64,000 nt of DNA from the NCBI GenBank assembly GCA_000169115.1, contig AAVV01000014.1:1-64000 (forward strand). The letters are read 5' to 3'. The stretch comes from a marine gamma proteobacterium HTCC2080. GTDB lineage: Bacteria > Pseudomonadota > Gammaproteobacteria > Pseudomonadales > Halieaceae. The notes beneath the pieces are model-generated. The model worked only from the letters and a program-made list of their open reading frames with translations. It ran no database searches and was not told where the DNA came from. The position numbers and the translations under genes were made by a program. Position 1 is the first letter of the stretch; each line of letters starts with the position of its first letter. Positions 28,234-36,556 of this stretch are shown in pieces.

Positions 28234-28806
28234 ATGGCCAATTTTTCTACCAACGAATTCAAGTCCGGTCTAAAAGTGATGCTCGACGGCGAGCCCTGCT
28301 CGATTCTCGAAAACGAGTTTGTGAAACCGGGTAAAGGCCAGGCATTTAATCGCGTTAAATTACGCAATCTGCGGTCGGGTCGGGTATGGGATCGCACCTT
28401 CAAGTCGGGTGACTCACTTGAGGGTGCCGATGTGCTCGATGTTGAGCTCGAATACTCGTATACCGACGGTGAATTTTTCTATTTTATGGATCCGGTCAGC
28501 TACGACCAGCATGCTGCGGGTGCTGATGCCGTGGGAGATACGCAGAAATGGCTGAGGGAACAGGAAAAATATGAGGTGACTTTGTACAACGGAGCACCCA
28601 TTACCGTGAGCCCCCCAAACTTTATTGAGCTGGAAATTACTGAGACAGATCCCGGCTTAAAGGGTGACACTGCGCAGGGTGGTTCCAAGCCAGCAACCTT
28701 AACCACGGGTGCCGTGGTTCGCGTGCCCTTGTTCATTTCCCAGGGAGAGAGCATACGTATTGATACGCGAACCGGAGAATACGTCAGTCGCGCCAGCAAA
28801 AACTGA
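28234..28806 (+). CDS. efp: elongation factor P
   Basis: Relieves ribosome stalling at polyproline stretches. The 190-residue three-barrel protein has K34 in VKPGKGQAF, the residue beta-lysylated by EpmA. That modifying enzyme is encoded directly downstream. AAAGGAG lies just before the ATG. The C-terminal [17 protein letters not shown] is the family signature. EpmB, which makes beta-lysine, is not in the window. Confidence 0.98.
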   Translation: MANFSTNEFKSGLKVMLDGEPCSILENEFVKPGKGQAFNRVKLRNLRSGRVWDRTFKSGDSLEGADVLDVELEYSYTDGEFFYFMDPVSYDQHAAGADAVGDTQKWLREQEKYEVTLYNGAPITVSPPNFIELEITETDPGLKGDTAQGGSKPATLTTGAVVRVPLFISQGESIRIDTRTGEYVSRASKN

Positions 28807-28815
28807 AAACTGGCG

Positions 28816-29766
28816 GTGACAGACTGGCGCCCCGGGGCTAATAACGCCATCCAGCGGCAGCGGGCCGCTTTGCTTGCTGATCTCAGAAACTATTTTGCAC
28901 AGCGTCGTGTTATGGAAGTTGAGACACCACTGTTGTGTCGTGCGGGAGTATCTGACCCTGCACTAGAAAACTTTGAGGTGCCCAGCGGTCAAGAGATGCG
29001 CTTTTTACAGACCTCCCCTGAGTACGCCATGAAGCGGCTGTTAGCCGCGGGTAGTGGCGATATTTTTCAAATTTGTAAAGCCTTTCGACGGGAAGAGCAG
29101 GGGGTTCGACATAACCCCGAATACACCTTGCTCGAATGGTATCGGTTGGGGTTTGATCATTATCAGCTGGCACGCGAGGTGGGCGAGCTGGTGGCTGCGG
29201 TGTTAGAGCGTCCCGGTTGGCAAGTTTGGTCATGGCAGGGAATTTTTCAGGAGGTGCTGGGTGCTGGCGCTCACTGTGCCTCTAGGGAAGACCTCGAGGA
29301 GCTGGCCCTAGGTAACGTGGGGGACATTCCATTGGACCTTGATCGAGATGGCCTGCTTGATTTGCTGATGAGCCATTGCGTGGAGCCTGCTATTAGCGGC
29401 TGGGGTATCGTTTTTATTGTCGATTACCCACCGTCTCAGGCGGCCTTGGCGCGACAGATTTTAGACGCGTCGGGGGAGCTTCATGGCGCACGGTTCGAAT
29501 GTTATGTGGACGGTATAGAGTTGGCTAATGGCTATTGGGAATGTGGTGATGCTGCTGAACTTAGGGCGCGCTTTACATCAGATAACCTTTTGCGAAGGAC
29601 GCGTGGGCAACCTGAGCGCATTGCTGATGAATACTTGCTTGAAGCCTTAACAGCAGGCCTACCCGCATGTGCTGGTGTTGCGTTGGGTGTCGACCGTTTG
29701 CTGGCATTAAAGAGCGGCGCCAAAAATTTAGACGCCGTTTTGAGCTTTGGCTGGTCGCGGAGTTAA
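28816..29766 (+). CDS. epmA: EF-P beta-lysine ligase (EpmA/GenX/PoxA)
   Basis: A 316-residue class II lysyl-tRNA synthetase paralogue without the anticodon-binding domain; it attaches beta-lysine to EF-P. Class II motifs: VMEVETPLL, ICKAFRREEQGVRHNPEYTLLEWYR (motif 2) and GVALGVDRLLAL (motif 3). GTG start 9 bp after efp, so the pair form an operon and work together on the same protein. The stop overlaps the convergent thioesterase gene by 4 bp. Confidence 0.96.
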   Translation: MTDWRPGANNAIQRQRAALLADLRNYFAQRRVMEVETPLLCRAGVSDPALENFEVPSGQEMRFLQTSPEYAMKRLLAAGSGDIFQICKAFRREEQGVRHNPEYTLLEWYRLGFDHYQLAREVGELVAAVLERPGWQVWSWQGIFQEVLGAGAHCASREDLEELALGNVGDIPLDLDRDGLLDLLMSHCVEPAISGWGIVFIVDYPPSQAALARQILDASGELHGARFECYVDGIELANGYWECGDAAELRARFTSDNLLRRTRGQPERIADEYLLEALTAGLPACAGVALGVDRLLALKSGAKNLDAVLSFGWSRS

Positions 29767-30215
29767 GGACTCTTTAAGTTTAGTACCACAGGGCCGTATT
29801 GATCTATGAATTCTTTCGGGGGGCGGCGCGGTTTACCCGTAGAAATTTCAATGCAAACAAACTGATGTTTGGCACGCAGCACCGTTTCCCCCGTTTTGTT
29901 ATCGATAATTTGAAACTGACGTTCCATGGTCAGTCTCCGATCCCATCGGGTAATCCATGTGCCAACTTGAAGCGCATCGTTTTCATGAGTGGCCCGCAGG
30001 TATTGGTACTCGGCTTGTGTTAACGCCATTGCGCGATTCAGTGATCGATACTGATCTTCCCCAAGCCCTAGGGCGCGGGTGTGGGACCAGGCGGCTTGCT
30101 CGCACCAGTTGACGTAAACGCCATTATTAGTGTGCGACAACGCATCGATATCCGCGGGAGTGACTGTCACCGAACAGATATGAGGGTTGGGGTGGTCCCA
30201 GTCGAGGGTCGTCAT
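29763..30215 (-). CDS. hotdog-fold acyl-CoA thioesterase (4HBT/FcbC type)
   Basis: A 150-residue single hotdog domain. The N-terminal VTPADIDALSHTNNGVYVNWCEQAAW carries the Asp-x-x-x-H-x-N-N catalytic region typical of 4-hydroxybenzoyl-CoA thioesterase-like enzymes; AEYQYLRATHENDALQVGTWI is also typical. The acyl substrate is unknown. The ATG overlaps the stop of the antiporter gene (ATGA), making it the last gene of the run that starts with the FAD oxidoreductase. Its tail overlaps epmA by 4 bp. Confidence 0.87.
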   Translation of the reverse strand: MTTLDWDHPNPHICSVTVTPADIDALSHTNNGVYVNWCEQAAWSHTRALGLGEDQYRSLNRAMALTQAEYQYLRATHENDALQVGTWITRWDRRLTMERQFQIIDNKTGETVLRAKHQFVCIEISTGKPRRPPKEFIDQYGPVVLNLKSP

Positions 30216-31636
30216 GCCGACGCGACGTTATCGGCAGGTTTTTGCGCAATCATAAGGTATCCCAGGACGATCGCTATTAATGGGCACACATAGTTGAAAA
30301 CGGCAAAGGGCAAGTATTCGAGGGTCATAACTCCTAAAGTGGCACTCATATAAGCGCCACAGGTGTTCCAGGGAATAAGCACGGAAGTTAGCGTGGCGGA
30401 GTCTTCAAGGGACCTCGAAAGGTTTAGTCGGCTCAATTTCCGCTCGTCGAAGGCGACTGTAAACATTCGCCCTGGTAGGGCGATAGCCAGAAATTGATCG
30501 GCGGCCAGAATGTTGGTGACAACACCGCCTGTCACGGTGGCCAATACCAAATCACCTGTGCTCCGTACCCTCTTGAGCGCCGCCTCTAGTAGGTGCGCCA
30601 GAATACCTGTGCGCTCTAGAACACCGCCAAAAGACAGCGCGGTGACAATTAGCCACACCGTATTGAGCATGCTCGCCATACCACCCTTGCTAAGCAGTTC
30701 ATTAAGGGATGGATCCGCACTGTTGCCGGTATAGCCGGCGAATAGGACAGTCCACAACCCCCTTAAAATGGGGGCGGGTCCGTTACTGTCAAGGCTTTCA
30801 CCGAAACGTCGAACCGCTTCGGGCTGCACCAGCAGTGCAAAAACAATACCGATCGCGGTAGAGAGTAAAATGGCGGGGTATGCTGGCACCCTTAGGAAAA
30901 TAAGTATCAGCATGCCGGCCAACGGTAAAAGGCTGTACCAGGCAACATCGAACTCGGCCGCAAGCGCTGTGCGAAGTTGGGCAATATCCTCCGGTGGGCG
31001 AGTCGCCTGCTCACTGTTCATGAGTAGGAAGAAGACTAAAGCAACAGCAAACGCTGGTACGGTTGTCCAAAGCATGTGACGGATATGCTGAAACAAATCA
31101 ACACCGGCACAAGCCGCGGCGAGATTAGTGGTGTCAGATAGCGGCGACAGTTTATCGCCAAAATAGGCGCCGGAAATAATTGCGCCAGCAGTCATTGCCG
31201 ATGAGAGGCCGAAGCTTTCTGCGATGCCAACTAGCCCTATCCCTAGAGTGCCGGCCACCGTCCAAGAGCTACCAATACTTATAGATGCCAGCGCACAGAT
31301 CACTGCGGACGCAGCATAAAATAGCGCGGGGTCAAGCAAGGCGACGCCGTGATAAATCATTGCCGGTACTGTGCCTGCCAAAATCCAGCTGCCGATTAAT
31401 GCGCCCACGGCAAGTAAAATAAGAATGGGGCCAAGGCCAACCTGAATGCCATCGGTCAGGGCTTTTTGAATGTCCGGCCAGCTAAGCCCTCGGCGCAGTC
31501 CTACGAGCGCTGCGATGCCAGTGGCAACAACAAGAACAATCTGATTGGGGCCGTAGGACGCATCAGAACCAAACAGCTGTACTGCGCCTGCGAGCATACC
31601 CACCAGAAGGATAATGGGCACCAGGGAAAGTAGCAT
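30212..31636 (-). CDS. nhaC: Na+/H+ antiporter, NhaC family
   Basis: A 474-residue polytopic inner-membrane protein with about 11-12 hydrophobic segments. Family motifs: SISIGSSWTVAGTLGIGLVG, GAIISGAYFGDKLSPLSDTTNLAAA (the conserved Gly/Asp-rich ion path) and NILAADQFLAIALPGRMF. It exchanges sodium, or a similar substrate, for protons; some relatives exchange malate/lactate, so the ion cannot be fixed. It lies 3 bp downstream of the Cfa-like gene and overlaps the thioesterase gene by 4 bp. Confidence 0.88.
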   Translation of the reverse strand: MLLSLVPIILLVGMLAGAVQLFGSDASYGPNQIVLVVATGIAALVGLRRGLSWPDIQKALTDGIQVGLGPILILLAVGALIGSWILAGTVPAMIYHGVALLDPALFYAASAVICALASISIGSSWTVAGTLGIGLVGIAESFGLSSAMTAGAIISGAYFGDKLSPLSDTTNLAAACAGVDLFQHIRHMLWTTVPAFAVALVFFLLMNSEQATRPPEDIAQLRTALAAEFDVAWYSLLPLAGMLILIFLRVPAYPAILLSTAIGIVFALLVQPEAVRRFGESLDSNGPAPILRGLWTVLFAGYTGNSADPSLNELLSKGGMASMLNTVWLIVTALSFGGVLERTGILAHLLEAALKRVRSTGDLVLATVTGGVVTNILAADQFLAIALPGRMFTVAFDERKLSRLNLSRSLEDSATLTSVLIPWNTCGAYMSATLGVMTLEYLPFAVFNYVCPLIAIVLGYLMIAQKPADNVASA

Positions 31637-31639
31637 GGA

Positions 31640-32896
31640 CTACTCCGGACGGTAGCCGGGTTTTGCCATGGTTATCTGAAAGGTTCCAATGATTCTCTCG
31701 CGAAACCCGCCCTCGCAGTAGCTAAGATAAAAGCGCCACATCCGGATAAACCGATCATCAAAGCCCATTTCTTTAACCCTTTCAGTCTGTTCCAAGAAGC
31801 TATGGTGCCACGCTTCGAGGGTGCGTGCGTAGTCCAGGGTAATGTCCCTTAACTGGGTAATCTGCAGATCAGTATGTTGGGCGAGATTTTCACTAATGAC
31901 TCGCAGGGATGGTAGACAGCCCCCGGGGAAAATATAGCGCTTGATGTAGTCAACCGACTGCCGAGCAAAATCGTAGCGCTGGTCGGGAATCGTAATCGCT
32001 TGAATGACCGCTTTACCTGTGGGTTTTAGCAGTTTGCTGACACAGCGGAAGTAGCTCTCATAAAACTCATGTCCCACCGCTTCTATCATTTCAATTGACA
32101 CGAGTTTGTCAAAAGTGCCCTGCAGTTGGCGGTAGTCCTGACAAAGCACGGTGATTTGATTTTCCAGCCCCTCAGCTTTAACGGCCTTCAGGGTATGTTC
32201 GTATTGTTCTTTAGAAATCGTAGTTGTGGTGACGTTACAACCGTAGTTGCGGGCAGCATACATTGCCATACCTCCCCACCCCGTGCCGATCTCGATCAAT
32301 TCATCCTCCGGTTTTAGCTCCAGCGATTGGCAAATGAGTTCGAGCTTGTGAACTGCCGCTTCATCGAGGGTCGCTGACGCACTGGGGTAGGCAGCTGATG
32401 AATACATCATGGTAGGGTCGAGGAATAGTTCGAAAAAACTGTTTCCTAAATCGTAGTGTGCGGCAATATTTGCCTTTGAGCCTGTTTCTGTATTGCGCCG
32501 ACCAAAGTGAGCGAGTTTTAGCCCTAACTGCATGATCCAGCTTTGCTTATCTTTCATTGCCATCATGGTTTCCATGTTGGCACTGAACAAGCGAGTGACC
32601 TCGGTGAGATCCCGACTACTCCACTCTCCGTCTATGTAGGCTTCGCCTGAAGCGATTGTTCCGCCAGTAAGGATGCGCCAGTAAGTCCGGCCATCATGAA
32701 TATCAACGTGCGCATGAGGTGATTCGGGGCGCTCGTCGTCTCCTAGGGTAAACACCTCGTCCCCGTCACGTAGTGTCAGCGTGCCGACTCGAATATTTCG
32801 AAATAGCCGTAAAAGAAGCTCTCTGGCCATTTTCGGCTGCACAGCTCTGCTGAGGGTGGGCAGCTTCACAATGTTTCGGACACTTGATTCAGGCAT
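31640..32896 (-). CDS. Cfa-like SAM-dependent lipid methyltransferase
   Basis: A 418-residue homologue of cyclopropane-fatty-acyl-phospholipid synthase. The N-terminal lipid-binding part (about 1-130) precedes a Rossmann methyltransferase fold with SAM motif ELIEIGTGWGGMAMYAA and DKLVSIEMIEAVG. Compared with E. coli Cfa, the bicarbonate ligand C139 aligns with S167 (in MMYSSAAYP) and H266 with Q299 (in AVIQAIT); the Glu (E239) is kept as E272. This suggests methyl transfer without the usual ring closure, but it is inference. It sits 41 bp after the DUF1365 gene and 3 bp before nhaC. Generic annotation would be cfa. Confidence 0.9.
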   Translation of the reverse strand: MPESSVRNIVKLPTLSRAVQPKMARELLLRLFRNIRVGTLTLRDGDEVFTLGDDERPESPHAHVDIHDGRTYWRILTGGTIASGEAYIDGEWSSRDLTEVTRLFSANMETMMAMKDKQSWIMQLGLKLAHFGRRNTETGSKANIAAHYDLGNSFFELFLDPTMMYSSAAYPSASATLDEAAVHKLELICQSLELKPEDELIEIGTGWGGMAMYAARNYGCNVTTTTISKEQYEHTLKAVKAEGLENQITVLCQDYRQLQGTFDKLVSIEMIEAVGHEFYESYFRCVSKLLKPTGKAVIQAITIPDQRYDFARQSVDYIKRYIFPGGCLPSLRVISENLAQHTDLQITQLRDITLDYARTLEAWHHSFLEQTERVKEMGFDDRFIRMWRFYLSYCEGGFRERIIGTFQITMAKPGYRPE

Positions 32897-32937
32897 TCGT
32901 CATAACCTCGGTGTTTCTTTTTAGCAAAATTACGGAG

Positions 32938-33681
32938 CTATCCTCGGTTTGGATGAGGATGAAATGGCACCCCTTTTAACCAAAGTTTCAGTGCCTGCCA
33001 ATAAATAGCTGCAATGACCTTTAGTGTCATAAATGGCAGCCCCCAAATAGCCCGGTTCAGGTGGGTCGCTGTAAACGGATGAGCTTCTAAAGAAAGAGTG
33101 GCATCAAAAACCTTTTCACTCCCCTCAAACGCACTTAGCTTAATGGCTAGCTGCTCCCCCGGAGCACTGCTTGACCATCGATACTTCATATTCATGGGGT
33201 TGAATGGAGAGACATGCAAGGCCTTTTGAAATTCGGTGTGTACTTTACCCTGCGAGTCCGTCACCGGAATAACATAACTTTGACGCTCATCCCAAGGGGT
33301 ATTGGTCACCTCAGCGACTATATATTTCAGCGTTTGGCCATCGGGGGCGTAGCAAAAGTAGCAGGCGATGGGGTTGGCCTGAATGCCAAAGTAGCGCCAG
33401 TTTGCTAATAAGTAAATGGGGCCAAGTGCCTGTGCCCCACACTGCTTTTCGATACAGCTCTTGACGGAATCAACCAGTGAGGTTTGGCCATCTCCGAGGA
33501 AGTCAGCACGCCGAAACGCGGCGGGTGCCCAGCGTCGTGCAGACCAGAAAGGAATGTTGTCGGTTAAATGCGGTAAAGCGTCTAGCTGCACAAAAGGCAT
33601 GAAGACTTTATAAGAAAACCGGTGTGACCGTGGGGTGTGGCGGCAATGAAATAATGTGCCGCGGTATAGCTTCGAAATCAT
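32938..33681 (-). CDS. DUF1365 protein
   Basis: A 247-residue protein of a family of unknown activity that almost always neighbours a FAD oxidoreductase and a Cfa-like methyltransferase. Family blocks: [71 protein letters not shown] and [17 protein letters not shown]. Several conserved Arg/Asn/His suggest an enzyme or binding role. A moderately hydrophobic C-terminal helix ([17 protein letters not shown]) may associate with the membrane. The ATG overlaps the upstream FAD-gene stop by 4 bp. Confidence 0.92.
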   Translation of the reverse strand: MISKLYRGTLFHCRHTPRSHRFSYKVFMPFVQLDALPHLTDNIPFWSARRWAPAAFRRADFLGDGQTSLVDSVKSCIEKQCGAQALGPIYLLANWRYFGIQANPIACYFCYAPDGQTLKYIVAEVTNTPWDERQSYVIPVTDSQGKVHTEFQKALHVSPFNPMNMKYRWSSSAPGEQLAIKLSAFEGSEKVFDATLSLEAHPFTATHLNRAIWGLPFMTLKVIAAIYWQALKLWLKGVPFHPHPNRG

Positions 33682-34943
33682 GCGGCCATTGAGTCCGTCT
33701 CAGCCAAGGCTTCTGCGACCCTGAGGCCGCTCACGAGACCATCCTCGTGAAAACCATTTCTCCAGTAAGCTCCGCAAAACCAGGTGTTGTTGACGCCGTT
33801 AATCTCTTCCCAGCGACCTTGAGCTTCTACGCCCGCTACGGTGAATTGGGGGTGGGCGTAGTTGAATCGGCCGAGGATTCGTGCGGGGTTAATAGAATCG
33901 GTGTCGTTAAGTGTGACGCAGAATGTCTCAGGCGCTTGAATCCCTTGAAGTATATTCATGTTGTAAGTCACGACTGCACGGTCGTTACCTGGTCGCATAC
34001 GATAATTCCAGCTCGACCATGTCCTGCGATTGCGGGGGAGCACTCTATCGTCTGTGTGTAAGACAACATCGTTGTCACGGTAGGGAATAGCCCCGAGAAT
34101 CGCTTTTTCTTTCGCGGAGGGTTCCGCTAGCATAGCGAGCGCCTGGTCAGAATGGGTGGCGATCACTACCTGATCAAATTGGCGTTTAGTGCCGTCTTTA
34201 AAGCAAAGCTGCACGCCCCTGCCGGGTAACCGCTCCACCTGTTGAACCGGGTGGTTCAAAAAAATTCTGTCTTCAAAACCAGAGGTTAGCGGTGGAATGT
34301 ATTCTCGGCTTCCGCCCTCTATAACCCTCCATTGTGGACGGTTGGCGACTTGTAGCAAACCGTGGTTCCGAAAAAACCGAATGAAGAACTCTACTGGGAA
34401 GTCTCTAGCGTCAGAAAAATCAGCCGACCAGATCGCGGAAGTCATGGCCAATAGGTAGTCTTGGCAAAAGGCTTCGCTGTAACGTCTTCTTTCAAGATAG
34501 GAGCCCAGGGTCTCTCCAGTCGCTAAATTTCCCGCGTCCAAATCGGCGACCGACTCTTTGTTGAAGCGTAAAATATCCCTCACCATGGCCAGAAATCGTG
34601 GCGAGAGCAAATTTCGCCGTTGTGCAAACAGCGCGTTGAGATTGTTACCGGCATATTCCAAGCCGGTTGAATCATCTGACACAGAAAAACCCATGGCTGT
34701 GGCTCGGGTAGCAACGCCTAGGCTCTCTAAGAGTTCAATAAAATTAGGGTAAGTGTGGTCGTTATAGACGATAAATCCGGTGTCAATGGCATAACGGCGA
34801 GCGCCCAACTTTACGTCGTACGTCGCGGTGTGCCCACCAATACGATCTGCTGCTTCAAAAACAGCCACATTGTGTCTGAGGGCTGCAAGCCGGTTGGCGC
34901 AGCCCAAGCCGGAAATACCCGACCCGATTATTGCAACCTTCAC
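33678..34943 (-). CDS. FAD-dependent amine-oxidase-like oxidoreductase
   Basis: A 421-residue flavoprotein. The N-terminal ADP-binding fold is [18 protein letters not shown], followed by [14 protein letters not shown] (FAD ribose Glu). The C-terminal flavin motif is [25 protein letters not shown]. Homologues next to DUF1365 and Cfa-like genes are linked to modification of unsaturated fatty acids. By analogy with FAD/methyltransferase pairs it may oxidise or reduce a methylated acyl chain; this is inference. It starts with GTG at 34943 and is the first gene of the five-gene minus-strand run, divergent from the sigma factor. Confidence 0.88.
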   Translation of the reverse strand: MKVAIIGSGISGLGCANRLAALRHNVAVFEAADRIGGHTATYDVKLGARRYAIDTGFIVYNDHTYPNFIELLESLGVATRATAMGFSVSDDSTGLEYAGNNLNALFAQRRNLLSPRFLAMVRDILRFNKESVADLDAGNLATGETLGSYLERRRYSEAFCQDYLLAMTSAIWSADFSDARDFPVEFFIRFFRNHGLLQVANRPQWRVIEGGSREYIPPLTSGFEDRIFLNHPVQQVERLPGRGVQLCFKDGTKRQFDQVVIATHSDQALAMLAEPSAKEKAILGAIPYRDNDVVLHTDDRVLPRNRRTWSSWNYRMRPGNDRAVVTYNMNILQGIQAPETFCVTLNDTDSINPARILGRFNYAHPQFTVAGVEAQGRWEEINGVNNTWFCGAYWRNGFHEDGLVSGLRVAEALAETDSMAA

Positions 34944-34984
34944 CCGCGTGCCACCTGCAATGGTTTATTTTCTCGTTATTACCC

Positions 34985-35010
34985 TACGTGGTTATAAGGG
35001 CTGCGGATCA
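34985..35010 (-). promoter_or_regulatory. candidate ECF-sigma promoter of the FAD-DUF1365-cfa set
   Basis: TGATCC (35010-35005), a 16-bp spacer, then CGTA (34988-34985) on the minus strand. TGATC is the kind of -35 element described for RpoE-ChrR systems. The same GCTGATCYGC block appears on the other strand before the sigma gene. The predicted leader is about 35 nt. Confidence 0.55.
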
Positions 35011-35041
35011 GCGTGGTTGTGATGGTGACAGCTTCGTGTAT

Positions 35042-35069
35042 GCTGATCTGCGGACGTTTATAGGTTTCA
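35042..35069 (+). promoter_or_regulatory. candidate ECF-sigma autoregulatory promoter
   Basis: GCTGATCT (35042-35049) matches the divergent element; the 17 bases from GCTGATC onward are identical at 13 positions. No clear CGTA follows at 16 bp (TTCA at 35066-35069), so the -10 is uncertain. If used, transcription would start almost at the annotated ATG, arguing for the later GTG at 35139. Confidence 0.45.
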
Positions 35070-35078
35070 GGGTGCGGT

Positions 35079-35702
35079 ATGGTTGAAAACAAGAGCGGTG
35101 ACGAGTCAAACTCGGGACGTAACTCCGGTAAGTGGGCTGTGCCTACTGGGCGGCGTACTGACGAGTGGAGCGAGTGCTTGGTGTTAATCGGTAATAGCAA
35201 CGATCGCGCATCGTTTACCCGGTTTTTCAGGCATTTTGCCCCCCTGATCAAAGCGTTTGCGTTGGCCGGATCGAGTCTGTCTGCTGCCCATGCCGATGAG
35301 CTGGTTCAAGAGGTCATGTTAAAGGTTTGGCAAAAAGCGAGTGGTTTCAACCCAGAAAAAGCCGCTGCCAGCACGTGGATCTATACCATTGCTCGAAACT
35401 GTCGAACAGACATGTTTCGTCGATTGCAAAAGTTTGACACGCCATTAGCTGCAGACGACCTCAACATTGAGCTCGAAGGTGAAGAGCCCTTCACTGTCCT
35501 GCACACTCGTCGTGGCTCTGATCGCATCAAAGATTTGATGGGGCAGTTACCTCCAGATCAGGCGCAAATTTTGGCCAAGGTCTATATGGAGGGTAAGTCG
35601 CACTCAGAGGCGGCGGCCGAGCTTGACTTGCCTCTGGGCACTGTGAAGTCTCGTGTGAGGCTCGCTATACAAAAACTACAGGTACAAATGGACAGGCAGT
35701 AA
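35079..35702 (+). CDS. rpoE: ECF sigma factor of the RpoE/ChrR type
   Basis: A 207-residue group IV sigma factor. Region 2 spans RASFTRFFRHFAPLIKAFAL, ADELVQEVMLKVWQKASGFNPEKAAASTWIYTIARNCRTDMFRR; region 4 is LPPDQAQILAKVYMEGKSHSEAAAELDLPLGTVKSRVRLAIQKL. The FRHFAPxxKAF stretch and the ChrR-type gene downstream place it in the singlet-oxygen-response group. The first 20-25 residues are low in similarity, so translation may begin at the GTG at 35139. It is divergent from the FAD-DUF1365-cfa genes, its likely targets. Confidence 0.93.
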   Translation: MVENKSGDESNSGRNSGKWAVPTGRRTDEWSECLVLIGNSNDRASFTRFFRHFAPLIKAFALAGSSLSAAHADELVQEVMLKVWQKASGFNPEKAAASTWIYTIARNCRTDMFRRLQKFDTPLAADDLNIELEGEEPFTVLHTRRGSDRIKDLMGQLPPDQAQILAKVYMEGKSHSEAAAELDLPLGTVKSRVRLAIQKLQVQMDRQ

Positions 35703-35790
35703 ACCGATTGCAGAGCTGAGACGTAGGACTCTGAAACAATCAGTAGGTATTCGGGTACTAAAAAGCCCGAGTAGCAAAGGCAGTTCATTT

Positions 35791-36441
35791 ATGGCAAAAC
35801 ATCACCCTTCTAACGACCTTTTAATGGAATACGCGGCAGGCAGTCTGCCGATAGCGCAGGCCGCTTGCATCTCTGCGCATCTATCGTACTGCGACCGGTG
35901 TCGTCGCACCTATGACCAGCTGCAGACAGTGGGCGGTACCATGTTGGAACGCCTAGAGCCTGTTCCAGTGTCAGAGACGCTGCTAGACACCGTACTGGCA
36001 CGTCTTGAGGATCCTGCTCCGCTGGCCTACAGCGGTCAGACCGAAGCCTCAGAGATACCTGGCCTGCTAGAAAGACTCATAAACAAAGATTTTGGCCAGC
36101 TGATGTGGAAGCGCGTGACTCGCGCTCTGAGCGTTAGTTACCTATCAACGGGTGACATACAACACGAGTTTGCATTGCTGCGCATCGCTGCGGGCGGTCG
36201 CATTCCAGAGCATACCCATGGCGGCAATGAAATGACGCTGGTGTTGGAAGGCGGGTTTAGCGATGGCAGAGACAGCTACCATCCCGGAGATTTTATTTTT
36301 CGATCCAGCGATGATACTCACGCACCGGTCGCTCTCGATGGCGAAGACTGCATTTGCTTGACCGTGCTAGACGCTCCTTTGCGATTTACCAGCTGGCAGC
36401 ATCGTTGGCTCAATCCGTTCCTTAAACTTCGCGCCGGCTGA
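35791..36441 (+). CDS. chrR: ChrR-type zinc anti-sigma factor with cupin domain
   Basis: A 216-residue cytosolic anti-sigma factor. The N-terminal ZAS domain has zinc ligands H5, H30, C34 and C37 (H-x24-H-x3-C-x2-C). The C-terminal cupin domain has metal ligands H141, H143, E147 and H177 (HTHGGNE and DDTHAP) and a CxC pair at C188/C190. The cupin positions match those known for Rhodobacter sphaeroides ChrR, and the ZAS ligands match shifted by one, so zinc binding at both sites and release of sigma under singlet oxygen are well supported by analogy. It lies 88 bp after the sigma gene, a longer gap than is usual for such pairs. Confidence 0.94.
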   Translation: MAKHHPSNDLLMEYAAGSLPIAQAACISAHLSYCDRCRRTYDQLQTVGGTMLERLEPVPVSETLLDTVLARLEDPAPLAYSGQTEASEIPGLLERLINKDFGQLMWKRVTRALSVSYLSTGDIQHEFALLRIAAGGRIPEHTHGGNEMTLVLEGGFSDGRDSYHPGDFIFRSSDDTHAPVALDGEDCICLTVLDAPLRFTSWQHRWLNPFLKLRAG

Positions 36442-36482
36442 AGATGTACTCGGGCATAGGTCCCGAATTCAGTGCGCCTAAC

Positions 36483-36516
36483 TTTCACGGGACGTGAATA
36501 TTCACATTGTGTACAC
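36483..36516. promoter_or_regulatory. clustered palindromes upstream of pntAA
   Basis: TTTCAC (36483-36488) and GTGAAT (36494-36499) form an inverted repeat. GTGAATATTCAC (36494-36505) is a perfect 12-bp palindrome sharing its left half. GTGTACAC (36509-36516) is another perfect 8-bp palindrome. Together they sit 40-75 bp before the pntAA start, where a promoter operator would be expected. The binding protein is unknown. Confidence 0.5.
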
Positions 36517-36556
36517 TCCCGCGCCTCAGACATAAAAAATATTAGGTTAAGACACT

